Source: Temnopleurus reevesii (taxonomy: Eukaryota; Echinodermata; Echinoidea; Temnopleuroida; Temnopleuridae). From it: a DNA stretch of 64,000 nucleotides. Below, piece after piece: positions 21,434-34,242 of the stretch. Location: NCBI GenBank assembly GCA_036244855.1, contig BQKZ01000621.1:80036-144035 (forward strand). Reading direction: 5' to 3'. Each line of letters begins with the position of its first letter. The stretch's first letter is position 1. Position numbers and translations under genes: made by a program. The notes beneath the pieces were generated by a model. The model searched no databases, had not been told where the DNA came from, and was given only the letters and a program-made list of their open reading frames with translations.

Positions 21434-22891
21434 ACATTTATTGAATTGAATTGAATTGAATTAATTTATTTCCTTTTTCATATACATAATCAATGCAAAA
21501 TAACATCACACATAGAACAAAATAAAGGAGGCGAGTTCCCTGAAAGCACAGCTTGTGTTGGGATCGCCTCTACAACAAAACAAAGTAAAACAAAATCATC
21601 TCTTTGAAGACAAAAAAAGGTAAAGAAAATAAATTATTACATATTATTATTTGGAGTAAGCAAACAATTTAAGAATAAAACGAGATGGGTAAAGGAAGGA
21701 AAATGTTTGAGAGATAGAAAAGGTAAGAGAGAAGAAGAGCAATGAGAAGAAAAAAAAAAAAAAAGAATTTTGGCATTATAATATTAAATATCGATGTCAA
21801 GAGAGAGCACCTGGTGTATTAAACACTTGACAGCAAGCATTTCAGTTGCAGGTGTTGGTCCTGTTGGACATTGAAACACTCCAGTACATTAGTAACCATA
21901 TGCATATGTCAATGTTAACATAAATGCAGAGGAAAATATAATAGTACAAACAAGTATACAATTACGAGGAAATTAAATTATTTTTCATTTTACGCGAGAA
22001 AGTATGCAGAGAAAGTGAATTTTGAACCGCTTCTGGCAGGGAGTTCCAAAGCTTGGGGCCTGAATAGCGAATGTCAAACTGAAATCTTCGGGTTCTATGT
22101 TTTGATAGGTGTATTTGGCTTGCACTTCTCGTATTATAATCATGGAACTCCGAATTCCTGCGGAAACAAAATTGCTCGTTAAATTGACTAGGGAATATAT
22201 TATTTGTACATTTATACATAAAGACACTCTGTTGGTGTAAGTTTATATCCGTTAATTTCAGTAGTTTTAAATCTTTAAAAATAGGATTGGTGTGATCACG
22301 AAAGTTAGCTCCAGATATAATGCGAACTATCTTTTTTTGTAGGACTACCAGCTTACGGATATTCGTTTTGTTTGTGTTTGCCCAGATAAGATTACAATAG
22401 GTTAAATAGGGTAGGACAAGAGCACAGTATAAAATTCTTAGGATGTGTCCGGGAAGAAGGTGTTTGATTTTGGATATAATGCCAATACTTTTTGATATTT
22501 TGATTTCTACTTCAGAAATATGATATTTCCAAGAGAGGGAACTGTCCAAATAAACACCAAGAAACTTTGCCTTATCCACTCTTGGTAAGACTATGTTATC
22601 AATCTTAATGCTGATATCATCTTTACAAAATTTCTTTCCATTATGAAAAATCATATAATTGCATTTTTTTACATTTATGGATAATTTATTTGCTCTGAAC
22701 CATTCACATACCTGTGAAAGGCCTCGATTTGCTTCATCACAAAGGTATTTTAAATTTGAATTACTAATAAATATATTTGTGTCGTCTGCATAAAGTATGA
22801 AAGAGAGATTATATGCTGATTTATAGAGATCATTGATATAAATGATAAACAAGAGGGGACCAAGTAGGCTTCCTTGTGGTATTCCACATGT
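21434..22891 (-). mobile_element. 5'-truncated non-LTR retrotransposon (LINE) with reverse transcriptase C-terminal half
   Basis: The minus-strand frame runs from about 22888 to its stop at 21962. It starts at reverse transcriptase motif B (GIPQGSLLGPLLFIIYIND), continues through the catalytic motif YADD (motif C), then thumb and C-terminal sequence typical of Jockey/CR1-type elements, including LVLPYLTYCNLIWAN, YNTRSA and GPKLWNSLP. An in-frame stop lies just upstream of the GIPQG motif, so the element is 5' truncated and lacks endonuclease and motif A. After the stop come about 500 bp of 3' UTR, AATAAATTAATTC and a CAATT pentanucleotide tail (about 21434-21460). The intact 300-codon frame argues for fairly recent insertion, in the sense of the host gene. 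Confidence 0.9.
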
Positions 22892-22899
22892 AATTTACT

Positions 22900-23690
22900 C
22901 CAGGTTTATGCTTCATATCCACATAAGATTATGGTTAGGCAAGTGGCAAGAAGAGAAATGTTCCCATTGTACCTTGTTACAATATTGAAATAAAACCTAC
23001 AAAACATTCTCAGACCCCATCCTAGCTGATCCTCGGTTCTGGATCTACCTCTGACTAAAGATGAATAGATTCATTTAAGTCACATCACTGAAATCAAACA
23101 TTCTGGGGATATGCAAAATATAAGATTTTCTTTTTCAAAACAGGCACAACATAGTTCTGTACAAGTCAAGTCCTGAGTTTGAAGATACTATTACACGTCA
23201 CATGGATATGCACACATCGAGGGTCCAGTGACAAAAAGACAAATCTCATTTTGGGTCAAAATAGGGTTTTGGTATCAAACTGTTCAGGAAAATTGGAACC
23301 CTCTCATAAACACAAGGCATCAAATGTTCCTTACAGTTCCTTCTCATCATTATTTTCATTTGCTGACAAACGTGCAAGCATAAAAATAGTTAAATGCATT
23401 TTTTTGAAAACAGCAAAATTGGAGTTGGGTCTTTACGTTGCTGAGCCCTCGATATGTGTTCCCCACCTAGCTCCTATTTCCTAACGAATGCTAACATGCA
23501 GCTACGATGGCCACTCTGCCTCTTATCATCAAATGTTGGATTTTAATCTGGGATTAGATACTGGAATCAAGATAAGTGGTAATCTGAGAATTAGCAGAGT
23601 GCTATGTATCAAGGATCTTCTTAGAAGCGGGATTTCTAGCAGCTTAGATGTCCTGCGAAAATATCCGCTTTTAATGAATATTGGCTAGGC
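22900..23690 (-). other. Intronic sequence between two LINE remnants
   Basis: AT-rich. No family signature was recognised in the frames at 23179-23688. Confidence 0.5.
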
Positions 23691-24074
23691 CACAAATGCA
23701 GAGGTGCAAACCATTCCGGAATATGAATGAGGAAAAAAAAATGTGGATGGTGCAACACATGAAGAGATCACTGCGTTCTAGTAAAAGATCACAGTTCACT
23801 GTACCTAAAACGGCTACAAAATCATATAGTGAGAGATCATTCTCACATGCCACATCTATCTTATGGAATAGCCTCCCAAATTACCTCACAAATATTACAC
23901 CATATGAAAAATTTACAAGAAACTTGAAAACTTATCTCTTCAAAAACAACTAATCTACTGATAATCCTAGTTCTTCTGACTTCTTTCTCTCTTACCATGT
24001 TTCAAGCGCTTAGGGACTTTCGCATGATTGTGTTATGCGCTATATAAAAGTGTTTCATTATTATTATTATTAAT
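23690..24074 (+). mobile_element. CR1/L2-like LINE 3' fragment
   Basis: The plus-strand frame ending at 23953 has the common LINE C-terminus: RSSKRSQFTVPKTATKSYS, then RSFSHATSILWNSLP and a terminal LKTYLF. It is followed by a short 3' UTR with AAGCGCTTAGGGAC and GCGCTATATAAAAG and an ATT microsatellite end (24057-24074). This layout is typical of CR1/L2-group 3' ends. The 5' boundary is uncertain. Confidence 0.85.
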
Positions 24075-25485
24075 AAGATGCTCGGGAGAGAGAAAAGAAG
24101 GCAACAATAAGCGTACTCTAAATCATTCACTTGCGATTTGACGAAAGGTGAAACTTTGCGTTCAAAGATATTCCGGAAAGGTTAGTATCTCTGTGACTGG
24201 GTGGGGACAGAATATTAAATATGCATGTCATTCCTTCATTTCCCTTGTCGAGACTTCATTGACATAAATGTACATTTGATATTTATGACTGATTTGATTT
24301 TTGAGTTGTTGCACATCTATAATATTTTCTCTATCTCTCTCTCTCTCTCACTCACTCTATTTTTATATTATTTTTGCTCTTCCCATCTCTGTTTTTTTGT
24401 GAAACTTCATTTCTTCCACCTTCAAAATCACATACATGTCAAAATTGTTCAATGGTCAAACTAAATAAGAAGAAATGGCTTTGAAATTGCCTGATCAAAA
24501 ATACATGAACTGTTCATTTTTTAAGAAAAAACAATCAATTGATGTCTATTGCCCTTTTTCCCTTCAGTAAATTAGCATAACACTTATTTTTACTATTCAT
24601 TTAAATACCATGGATGTACAAAAATAAGAATGTGCATTGAATATACAGACTTGGGTCTGACATCCAAGAACGCTAAAATATTAGCTTCTTCAGTAAATTC
24701 TCTAGAGAGCTAAAGTGTATGTGAGAATATCATGTAAGAGGAAAATATTAAGAGTATGTCTGATAGTTCTGCGATCAACTCCTCTTGGCGTTAGCTCATT
24801 AATGTTAATATACATCAAAGTTCTCCCGTCAACCTCACCATCCCTTCAACCTCACCATCTTGGCGACCTACTCTTCTTCGTTCCGTCTGACATTTCCAGT
24901 TTCTCATCAGCTGGGCACAAATTGACCAGTAGTCAACTGAGCATGAACGCTTTCAATTTCCTGGCGCGAGCATGGAACAAACCCGACCCGTCCCTATACA
25001 CTAAACGCATTGATATCAATCACAAATTTGATCCGCGATCATTTGTGAATAATGAAAACGGCAAATTGAGCGTACGTATACTTTGCTCGCATCCATTTTC
25101 CCTAGCAAACAGATGAAGATGGATAGAGAGAAAATCAATGGGCCGTCATTCATGGCACTTGATGTTCATCCAGTTTCGTTTAGAAATAAATTCTAAAACA
25201 TCTCGAAGTGGTAGCCCATTCAGTACATGCTAGCTGTCAATGAAAATTTGTTTGACATTTAGTGGACACCATTTCCTTTAATTTATCATGTTTGGACTTT
25301 CACATAACTTAATGGCACTAACCTTTCCTGCCTAATTCGCTTGTGTATGTATGTATCACAAATCTAGTTATAATTCTAAATGGCATAGATGGTAACCACA
25401 TAAAACATGTATAAACAAGCCATTATGGATAAACTAAAACAGATAGAGAATTGACTCATTTTTGTTACACTATCATTCATCATTC
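24075..25485 (-). other. Intronic sequence
   Basis: AT-rich with a short CT run (24333-24356). A CpG-containing open stretch (24780-25116, plus strand) has a coding-like look at its end (NFLARAWNKPDPSLYTKRID) but no recognised family or splice structure. Confidence 0.5.
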
Positions 25486-25690
25486 AAGTATCAAGGTGCA
25501 GTGGTTTCAACTCTCGTCCATCAACCAGAGGGCCGTCACGGTTCAATTCCCACCCAGGGCGTACATTTCCTTCAGTAAGAAATTAATCCACAATGTGCTG
25601 TACTCGACCCAGGTGAGGTATTCACTTACAGTGAAGTGAAGTAGCACTAGGTGAGGTACCTGGCAGGAGGATTTATTGTTTGAAATAGCA
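25486..25690 (+). mobile_element. tRNA-derived SINE fragment
   Basis: A tRNA-like head (about 25490-25555) carries a B-box-like GGTTCAATTCC (25540-25550) and a decayed D-arm region. It is followed by AAGAAATTAATCCACA...CTCGACCCAGGTGAG and a distal TGAGGTACCTGGCAGGA. The middle and distal parts recur at 37107-37180, which supports an interspersed family rather than a tRNA gene. Confidence 0.65.
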
Positions 25691-26744
25691 TGCGCTCTGG
25701 TGAAGATTGGGTTAAAACCAGGGTAATATCCACATTAATTATAGAGCCCTTAGGAATTTCTTGTACAGGTGTGTTAGGTGCAATATACAAAATTTGTATA
25801 TTATCATTATCATAATAGTGGATTAAGGTGAAGGAACAAATACGTTCTGTCCTTACTGAAAATCTTCTCTGAACAAACATATTTTCTAGGATTTCAGTTT
25901 TAATTTGTTGCATATATCCTGAGATGGACGTTTTTTGCCAACCAAAACATATTTTATTAGTCTCACTACACAATACCCATCGATAAATGAACTGAATTGA
26001 ACACTGCAATGTAGCAATTAAAAATATACACTAAAATATTGAAAGAAATTGCAAACATAATTTTTTAAAATAATGGCAGGTGGTAAATATTCGCCTCACA
26101 ATCCTCTTTTATGAAGCGTGAAGGGGTTGATTATAACTAATGAAGACATTAAAAAACTAAGCAACCTCTATCATAAAACAAATAATAATTTAGAGCTAAA
26201 CCTATCAAAAATTGTTTGTGAAGTGTACTTACATAAATTCAAGCTACATCCATGAAATCAACGAGCAAACCGTTACAGACTCTAGGCGGCAAATTCTCAC
26301 AACCAAATAGTCCTTTGAGTAAATCCTTTAATGGCAAGCCAGTTGGGCTTTTAATCCAAGAGTTTTAACACAAATCCCAAAGTAAAGTCAAGCACAAGTC
26401 ATTGCCATTTGACTCTATCAGTACATTCCTCAGAACTTAGCAGGGATATAGCAGGTACACAAGATCCGTCTCTCTATACGGTTACAATCCACTAATTACA
26501 AGGGAACTCCTAATGGGCTGAAGTCAGAAGGCGTTGCAGGCACAGCTAGCGAAGGAGCTAGACCGAGTCCCATTAGATGCCATCAGGCTCCGTAGGGTGT
26601 TAGGAAAGCGTGAAGTGCTCGCAAGCGCTTAGAGGGGTAACGTGATAAGGGACACTTCGTGTTATTACAATCCAGGCAAGGCAGTCGACACTCTCCACGA
26701 GTCACCTCGATCTCTCTGACGTTTGGTCACACAGGAAGAAAGAC
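25691..26744 (-). other. Intronic sequence
   Basis: AT-rich, apart from a more GC- and CpG-rich stretch at 26520-26665 that I cannot assign. No gene is recognised. Confidence 0.5.
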
Positions 26745-26935
26745 TTGGCACGGGAAGGGGTACGGGGTGAGGGGGAAGGGGTATGGGGTAAGGGGTAAGC
26801 GGTAAGGGGGAGGGGTATGGGTAAGGGGTGTGGGGTACAATGTATGGGGTAAGGGGGAAGGGATATGGGATGAGGGGGAATAGGGGTGGGGGAAGGGTTA
26901 GAAGCAGAGAGACTGTGTAGGAGAGGGGGAGCAGG
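26745..26935. repeat. G-rich minisatellite (GGGGTA/GGGGAA type)
   Basis: About 190 bp of near-continuous G-runs on the plus strand: degenerate units such as GGGGTAAGGGG, GGGGTATGGGG and GAGGGGGAAGGGG. Many groups of three to five G separated by short spacers could form G-quadruplexes, on the non-template strand for DAPK1 antisense and the template strand for DAPK1 itself. Confidence 0.9.
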
Positions 26936-27140
26936 GGATTAAGGATCAACGCTTAGAAGAGTTACAGGTGGAATAATAAATACTGAAGTACATGAGGCTT
27001 CAATTGGAAAGAGTTGTCTTAAGATGTTTTGTACGTGCAGGCCATGCAACAATATTATTTAGGAAGGTGGCCATTATCTTTTCTTTATACTGAAGAAGCT
27101 GGTAAATATACATCTTCAAAAGTGGAGGGGCTCAAGATAG

Positions 27141-27225
27141 TGATACAGGGTATGCATTGTGTGTCTGCATGACAGAACAATGCTGTATGTGTGTGATGTA
27201 GTCAACCAAAGCATACCCTGTATCA
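27141..27225. repeat. Perfect 15-bp inverted repeat around a 55-bp loop
   Basis: TGATACAGGGTATGC (27141-27155) is matched exactly in reverse complement by GCATACCCTGTATCA (27211-27225). It may be a small hairpin or a MITE relic. A partial CCAGGGTATGTGC follows near 27253. Confidence 0.75.
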
Positions 27226-28338
27226 TGCTCTGCGCATGCACACACCGAAAGTCCAGGGTATGTGCTTGCAAACTAGTATAGGGGTTTTGTCAGTCTGTGC
27301 ACCCCATTTCTTTGAGCAGAAATCCCACGCATCTTGTAGCAAAGGGTTAAACACTGTAAGAGAGTAGGGTGAAGACGAATAGGGAGTGGGAGGTGTGTGA
27401 CATTGAATGGAAATGGGTGGAAGGAGTCAAGGTTAGGAAGGGGAAGGGGTGGGGGATCCTCAAAGCTAATGAATATTTGCTTTAATATTCGAAGGGGGTA
27501 TCACATACATGTAAAACACAGAACAAAATAAAAGAAGAGGGAATGAGGAGAGATATCTAGACAGAGAGGGAAAATGACAGCCAGGGGTCCATGTAAGGCA
27601 AATAATGTATCCATTAGCCAATTTAAGGCGATTAACATTTCTTCTTGTTCAGTAATTTTTAATTCAAGAATTCAAGAAAACAAATTGAATTCAAGGAGCG
27701 AGAATCAGAATTTGACACAATTTCTGTCTATGTATCCAATTTTCTCTCACAAACCCATAAATTGAAACCCCCACCCCATCCCACCTCTCCAGAAGATGAC
27801 ATTCATATTTACCTTACATCTCAGTCACATTCTTCTTGCAATTTTCTTTTATAATAATAAAGCAATAAAAATATAACCATGACAGAGTAACCAAATGAAA
27901 GAAGACAAATTGATTGTAATATCACTTTAAATCCATTCCTATTCTTAATAAAATGATGCCATGGATATAGACAAACACAGGACGTTGCCTACTGGGTTTG
28001 AATGCTGATTCATACCTCCATGAAGGAGAATATATGATGTGACTAGCATGCCTGGTTACGAAGCGATTGAATAATATTACAGTCTTCCTTAATGCATCAT
28101 ACTCAAGGCTTTAAAATAATACTGTCGGCTTATATAGTTAAAGGGATGCTATCTATCCTCATCCTATGAATGCATACTAATTTGTAAAGGCAAATATGAA
28201 GGCAATATGAAAATGAAAGTTGGTCTTTGAATTCATCACCACCAAAATCTATGGTATATGAGAAAGTATAATTCTGATTTCCAATCTTTCGATAGCGCAT
28301 GGCATTACAATTCAAAGTATAGTGTATACTGTTTATAT

Positions 28339-28521
28339 CACGATATAAACTATTTCTGAAAAATTAAGTCGAACACAGACAATAGATCAGTACGTCGTGT
28401 ATTCACCTGTGCGGACACACAGGCAAGTGACAAGCTGGTTCCGATTTCAGTAGCATTACAAAGGAGCATTGAATTTGCGACTTGCGTTCGGATTAATTTT
28501 TCGGAAATAGTTTATATCGTG
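28339..28521. mobile_element. MITE with 28-bp inverted repeats, copy 1
   Basis: The left arm (28339-28366, starting CACGATATAAACTATTTC) and the right arm (28494-28521, ending GAAATAGTTTATATCGTG) are inverted copies with about two mismatches. The interior contains CCTGTGCGGACACA and GGTTCCGATTTCAGTAGCAT, which recur in reverse at 33470-33645. It is non-autonomous and has no reading frame. Confidence 0.8.
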
Positions 28522-31500
28522 TTTTATAAGAAATTGCAGATTGTATTTATCATGATATCTTTTTAATCTGCAATAAGCAAATTGACAATTTGTGATATAA
28601 AGCAATTGTAAAAGGCTCGTTGCACAGCTATTTATTAAAAAACATAACATTACACAAAATAAATCTGTACCCAATATACCCCAACAGTGTAAACGCTTCC
28701 AGCACATAAAATGCATTTGCTAACCCTGATCAAATTATGTCAAGCTTGCTCGATCATTGTGTGGCCTCCAATACAGGAAACAACCACAGAAAAAACAAAT
28801 TACGAGAAATCATTGTAATGATTTACAATGCAATTAATCGGTCAATCTATATCAAAGACAGCTGCATCCTAGAGCCAGAATGGGATGTGTATTTTAATCG
28901 GTGTCCTTTGATGATTGAGGGATGGATCATAAATGTCCTTTTATCGTACAAAGATAACATTTCTACAAAAATATGGAACAAGATAATCCTTTTTCCTGCA
29001 CAGATGATGGTTAATGTGAAAGTGTAGAGTGACATATTGGTTTGTTTTTAAGTAGGTAATTGTGATAAAAAAGCTACAGGTCCTTCCATTATTTTTATTT
29101 TGATACAGAAACAATTTTTTTTCCATAATCGTTCTCTAAATTCCCAAGAGCAAGATCAAACTGAAGGATTAATAAACCAATAATCATGCCCATCAACTAT
29201 TTCCAAAACTACTAGTATACTAGGTAAAAGATCCACATGTAAAATAAAATGTACACTATTGAAATACTACGGTATGATTTTACCCTAATTTCACATTATT
29301 ATCACTTAGCACTTTTAGACATTGGGGAATCATTTTAAAAAATTTACTGGACAATTGTAAGTGAAAATTACCACACAAAACATTTCTTTTATAGCAATCC
29401 TGCAAAAATGCATAGCACATTGCAATGCCACTTGGATACCGAGAACATTACTCCTTGGACATAGAAATATACTTGAACTCATACCAGTATCATGAATAAG
29501 AAATTCTGATATTAATTCAGTTCATAATTAAAAAAATATCTTGCAATATCTAAATGTTAAAGTTCAAATATCTTAATTAAGAAGTGAGGATATATAAACT
29601 TTTAAATGGTTCAATATGATCCAAGCCAAACAAGATATAAGGGTCCTCATGTCATAATTTAGAGCTGAAATTGGCATACAATCTATCAGCACCAAGTACT
29701 ATGATATATGATACAGTATTTTGGTTGGTAATACACATGTCATCATAACTGATGTGCAGCCAAGTGGCTGGCAGCTACATGCAGGGGCCTCAGGAAGTCC
29801 TGCCCCTTGATTATTGAACATAGGAGGGGTGAGAGGGAGGGGGGATACATAGATATATCATTGCATGGATTAGGTAAGCAAGCAATCCACACAACAGGTT
29901 AACTTATACAAGTCAATTTACACATATGACTTTTAAGCTCAAATTTGCATTTCAAGTACTTAAAGAAAGCTTACATTTCATCAAATTGTGATTGGTTACT
30001 TTGTGTGATCATTTTCCTACTTAATTTCAAGTAGTATGGCATTTGATGAGAATGACCGCATAGAAATTTGATATGATCCTCAAAGACACACTCCAAATGA
30101 AATAGATGTAGTATGAAAACCAAACAATATTGGTCATTCGCTTGATTAAAGTTTCATTATATTTGTTTTGCACTAAAATGATATGTAATATGTGTATGTG
30201 TGTGGGGGTACATACATGTACACATCAAAGCATATTATTCAAGTAGTATGAATGAATGAATGAAAGAAAGATGCCTGAAAGCCAATTTACGTGATCAAAC
30301 TGTATAAGAACCCATACAAATCTATAAATTTGTGCAGTTTGAATACATTTCTATAGTGATGGCATATTCATAATTGTCATTCCGTCTTCTTTTTGTATAC
30401 ATGAAGAGTCACTTATGGTGCAGTTTACAGAGAAGAAATGGATTCATTTACTACCTGGGTTCAAGAAAACAGAGCACTCTCTTACGTAAAGTTGATCATT
30501 GTATCACATGTTTAGCAGGAAGGGAAAAGGGAAAATACCTGAAGGTACATGTAATTCACATTATGAGAAATTGCAGGATGTCTTGATATATGCTACAAAA
30601 ATGTTATGATTGACAGGTTATTCCTATTCATCCTTGCGTATTAATTTCAATTATGCTAATCATTCTTTCATGGAATTGAGATTAGGTCACAATCCTCATA
30701 AAGCTTAAAAAGCTCTGAAGGAATTTAAATGATACTTATCATGAATATCCTGTTCATGGATATAAGATGAAAATACATATTGCCCTCAAAGCCTAATCCA
30801 AAATTGAAATTGATTTGTTCAAATTACTAATTGATGTAATCTGTTATAAGAGAGAATAATATTTCAAAATGACATTTCAATAGTGAAAACTGGTAATGTA
30901 CACCCCTGTAAACTACTCTCATACAATTAATCTCACTTTAATTCTATGTAATCATAAACACAATGTTCCATATTCATTAAAAACCTTCTAAAATATTTCA
31001 AAATATGTTTCCTACAATTGACACTTTCTAGCATTGTGCAAACATTATTGTCAACTTTAATAATTTGGAAATTGATGACAAGTTACAATTCACTAATAAA
31101 AACAAATGAATTAAATCCATGTGACTGCAGCTGCTTTCCAATTTTCTAAATTCTAACCGATTCAAACCTTAATCCTTTTCTGATATGATTATACAGTAAG
31201 TGCTGATTTGACATGCCAAACAAACACATTATCCTGATTATGTACATGACTGGGCATGTACTTGCTCAGTGGTGTTAAAGGTAGAATACTTCTTTTGCAG
31301 CCTAAAATTTGACTTTCCAAGATTGCTGTGTTATGTTGAAGAGTACTAAATCTTAGAACTTATCACCAATCAATTAAGCACAAAGATTGGTCATGATAGG
31401 CGCGTTTATAATTATTCCAATTATAATTCTTCTATTCTGGCCTCAAACTAATGGACCGTGCGTTCAAAATTCAAAACGGCTGTTAACCCCTCGTTGACCA

Positions 31501-33095
31501 ATAGCGCAAGAGTCTCTCCCAGTGCGTATTCCGCATGGTGTGGCAGTGTATTGAAGTGCACACTGTATGTGCTCTTATGTTTTGTGTGTGTGTGTGGTAC
31601 CGTAATACGCTAGGAGTATTGCGATACCGTTGGTGTCAAGATGAATTATGATAGAATAGATTTTTATTTAAATATTCTGGACTACATTGGACCAAAATAC
31701 TTCATAGAGGTTATTATTTTGGCATATCCGAGGTACACAACAATTTGTAAGCATAACCGTAATGTGTGCAAATGTAGTTTTCTACCTTTAATATGCTATT
31801 TCTATCAACAGGTGAACTGCCTTCAGATATAATCACTTCAGAACAATCACTTCAAATGCACATAAAATTATATCAGGATTTTTAACAGATGTCTTATCAA
31901 TACACTGTCAAATTTACTTCTTAGAACGTAAACAGCCGAAACCGTGATGTATTAAAACCGGTCTTGAATAGATACACTGTATATGTGAGAAGCGTAAAAT
32001 GTGGACCTGTAGTACTAAATTCAACTTTAATTTTGTTTCCAGAGCTGTTCTGGATTTGAACTACTATTATCAACAAAATCTTGCATCAGCATTGGTGTTA
32101 ATTGTTCACTCGTCTAATGCGGATAGATATCAATGGCATGTTGGTATTAATTTTTATCAACACTTATAACATTAGACAAACATTTTTTTTTTGAAATTCA
32201 TGGTTAACCATTTTTTAAATATACATCCTCTCTTTCATGTTCTCACTGCTTTAGCAGATTATCTCACTCTTATAACAAAATCTCCCCATTATATTTCACC
32301 AGGTTGTCCTTTAACGAGTGGGCTTCACACGTTCCATATTCTAATGATATGCAGCAAACTAGAGCACAAAATATAAGACAGAAGACAAGCTTCGAGCCAC
32401 GCATCCACCATCGCCTCAAGGCATGACACAGGCTGTCAGTATGCATCCCATTGCTCTTAGAGAAGGAAAATCACTCAGTCTATAGCCCTCCTCAGGGAAA
32501 TCCACCCAGTCGATATAGTCCACGCGGCTACCATCTCCGCTGAGGGCTCGTTTTTGATGATGATGATGATGATGAGTACGCTCGCAAAGATCAATTCGAT
32601 GTGGAGGGAAAGAGGAGCATTTGTGCCGCTTTGGCACCTTTTCAATGATTTATGTACATAAGGATTTGAGAGTGATTTCAGCCATGATGTTTTCACTTTC
32701 AATCTGAGATTATAAGTAAATATCATAACAAACGGGAGAAAAGAGAGACGAAAAGTGATTTTCCAGTACGTTCATATCTTCAGATGATAGCCTCGGCAAA
32801 GACAAAACAAAACCAACTGTGTTTCATTACTTGAATAGCAGTGTCTGGTCACAACAAAATGCATTTCACAACAGTAGAGGTTATATTCAGTAGGTTTACA
32901 TCTTCAGTTGAAAGTATTGGTATCTATGCTAAAACAGGATATTCAATTTTTTATATCAGTTTAGAATGATCAGTAACTGCCTGAGTAAAATTGTTTGATA
33001 AAAAACCAGTTTTTTTTTTACAGTGTTTTTTTTTATAAAGTATTCATATCTTCAGTTGATTGAATTGCAAAAAAATGCAAAATCAAGGGTGTACC
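28522..33095 (-). other. Intronic sequence
   Basis: 4.5 kb of AT-rich intron. I see only a short GATG run (32557-32576) and a CCAAT-containing, slightly CpG-richer patch (31440-31630) with no other promoter mark. No gene is recognised. Confidence 0.55.
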
Positions 33096-33178
33096 TTAAA
33101 CCATTAACTACTGAATTTTGTACTTTTCATAAACTTTGTATGGGGAATACCTGGTTCCCTCATTCTAATGGGTTAATT
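33096..33178. mobile_element. Short palindromic element (MITE-like), copy 2
   Basis: The left end AAACCATTAACTACTGAATT and the right end GGTTCCCTCATTCTAATGGGTTAA are diverged versions of the ends of the 3562-3641 element, with a similar interior (AAACTTTG, then ACCTGGTTCC). Confidence 0.5.
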
Positions 33179-33469
33179 AACATATTTGAATTAATATGTG
33201 TACATGCTACAAAAGTGTTTAACAGCATCAGTACATTTTCCTCTGTTGCCCTAACTCCTTACTCTAGTATGGACAGATGTGGTTTTCAATGTAAGCAGTA
33301 TCAACATTTATGTTTGACATCGAGTAAAGTTTTCACTTAACTAAAGAGAATCCTCACAGGTACACCGATAGTTTTGTGAAATGATTCAGGTAGTATTTAC
33401 CCTGTACGACATACAGCTCTCCTTCATAAGACAATAATCAAAGTTTGTTGTCTTACCTCTATACAACAC

Positions 33470-33645
33470 GGTATAATCTATTCTCGTAAACTGAAGTCGA
33501 ACACCAATTCAATTCTCCTTTGTGATGCTATTCAAATCGGAACTGGCTTGTGATTGTTGTGTCCGCACAGTTCAATACACGGGTACGGATCCTTGGTCCC
33601 ATGACCCACTTTATTTTATGGAAATAATATATATCGTGTTATACA
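33470..33645. mobile_element. MITE, copy 2 (reverse orientation, more diverged)
   Basis: On the minus strand it contains GTGTATTGAACTGTGCGGAC, CAGTTCCGATTTGAATAGCA and TCACAAAGGAGAATTGAAT, matching the interior of the 28339-28521 element. The outer arms still carry AACACGATATA and ACCGTGTTGTATA remnants. Confidence 0.75.
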
Positions 33646-34242
33646 CTCTTGTAGATATTAATTAAAACACAACACATTTACCAAGAAGGTATCAACTGGA
33701 CTGCCCTGAAAGTTTAACTGATTCCATAATCTCGAGGTGTGGGACTATCATATTTTTTTCATTAAGGTACAAAATAAATAGATATAAGAGGTGTAAGTCT
33801 TTTATCAAGGGACATCAAAGAGAGAGAGAACATCTGTCACAATATTCAATTATCATTTCCTCATAAAGATCTAGGTCAATAGCAGCAAAGGAAAGATATG
33901 AGCCATTTGATATCAATGGGATAGGATGATATGCTATCTTTTGTATGAGGAGAAGATGTTCACTTATAGCACTGGTCACACAATCGTATTTCTTGTTGTG
34001 ATGTATCCCATTGAAAATGAGCTTGCATGGTTTGCAAATGGACTCGCAAATAATTATGTAATCTCCAGCAACCTCAAACCTATCCTGAGAGTAACGGCAA
34101 AAAATTGGAACTATGACCATACTCTCAGTGATTCACTAGCAATGAAACCCTTCGATTAAAAAAAATGCACATTCCGGAATGGTTAGCATCTCTACAACTC
34201 AAAAAGAAATAAAAACCAGAGCGATCATTGCCAATACAACTA
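33646..34242 (-). other. Intronic sequence
   Basis: AT-rich. Nothing was recognised apart from overlapping short open frames on both strands at 33815-34159, which lack coding signature. Confidence 0.5.

Noticed and set aside
25490..25560. tRNA gene
   Set aside because: A B-box is present but the acceptor stem and A-box do not pair or match. Together with the SINE body this is a SINE head.
31440..31630. Promoter with a CCAAT box
   Set aside because: A single CCAAT in a mildly CpG-richer patch, with no TATA, initiator or downstream exon to support it.
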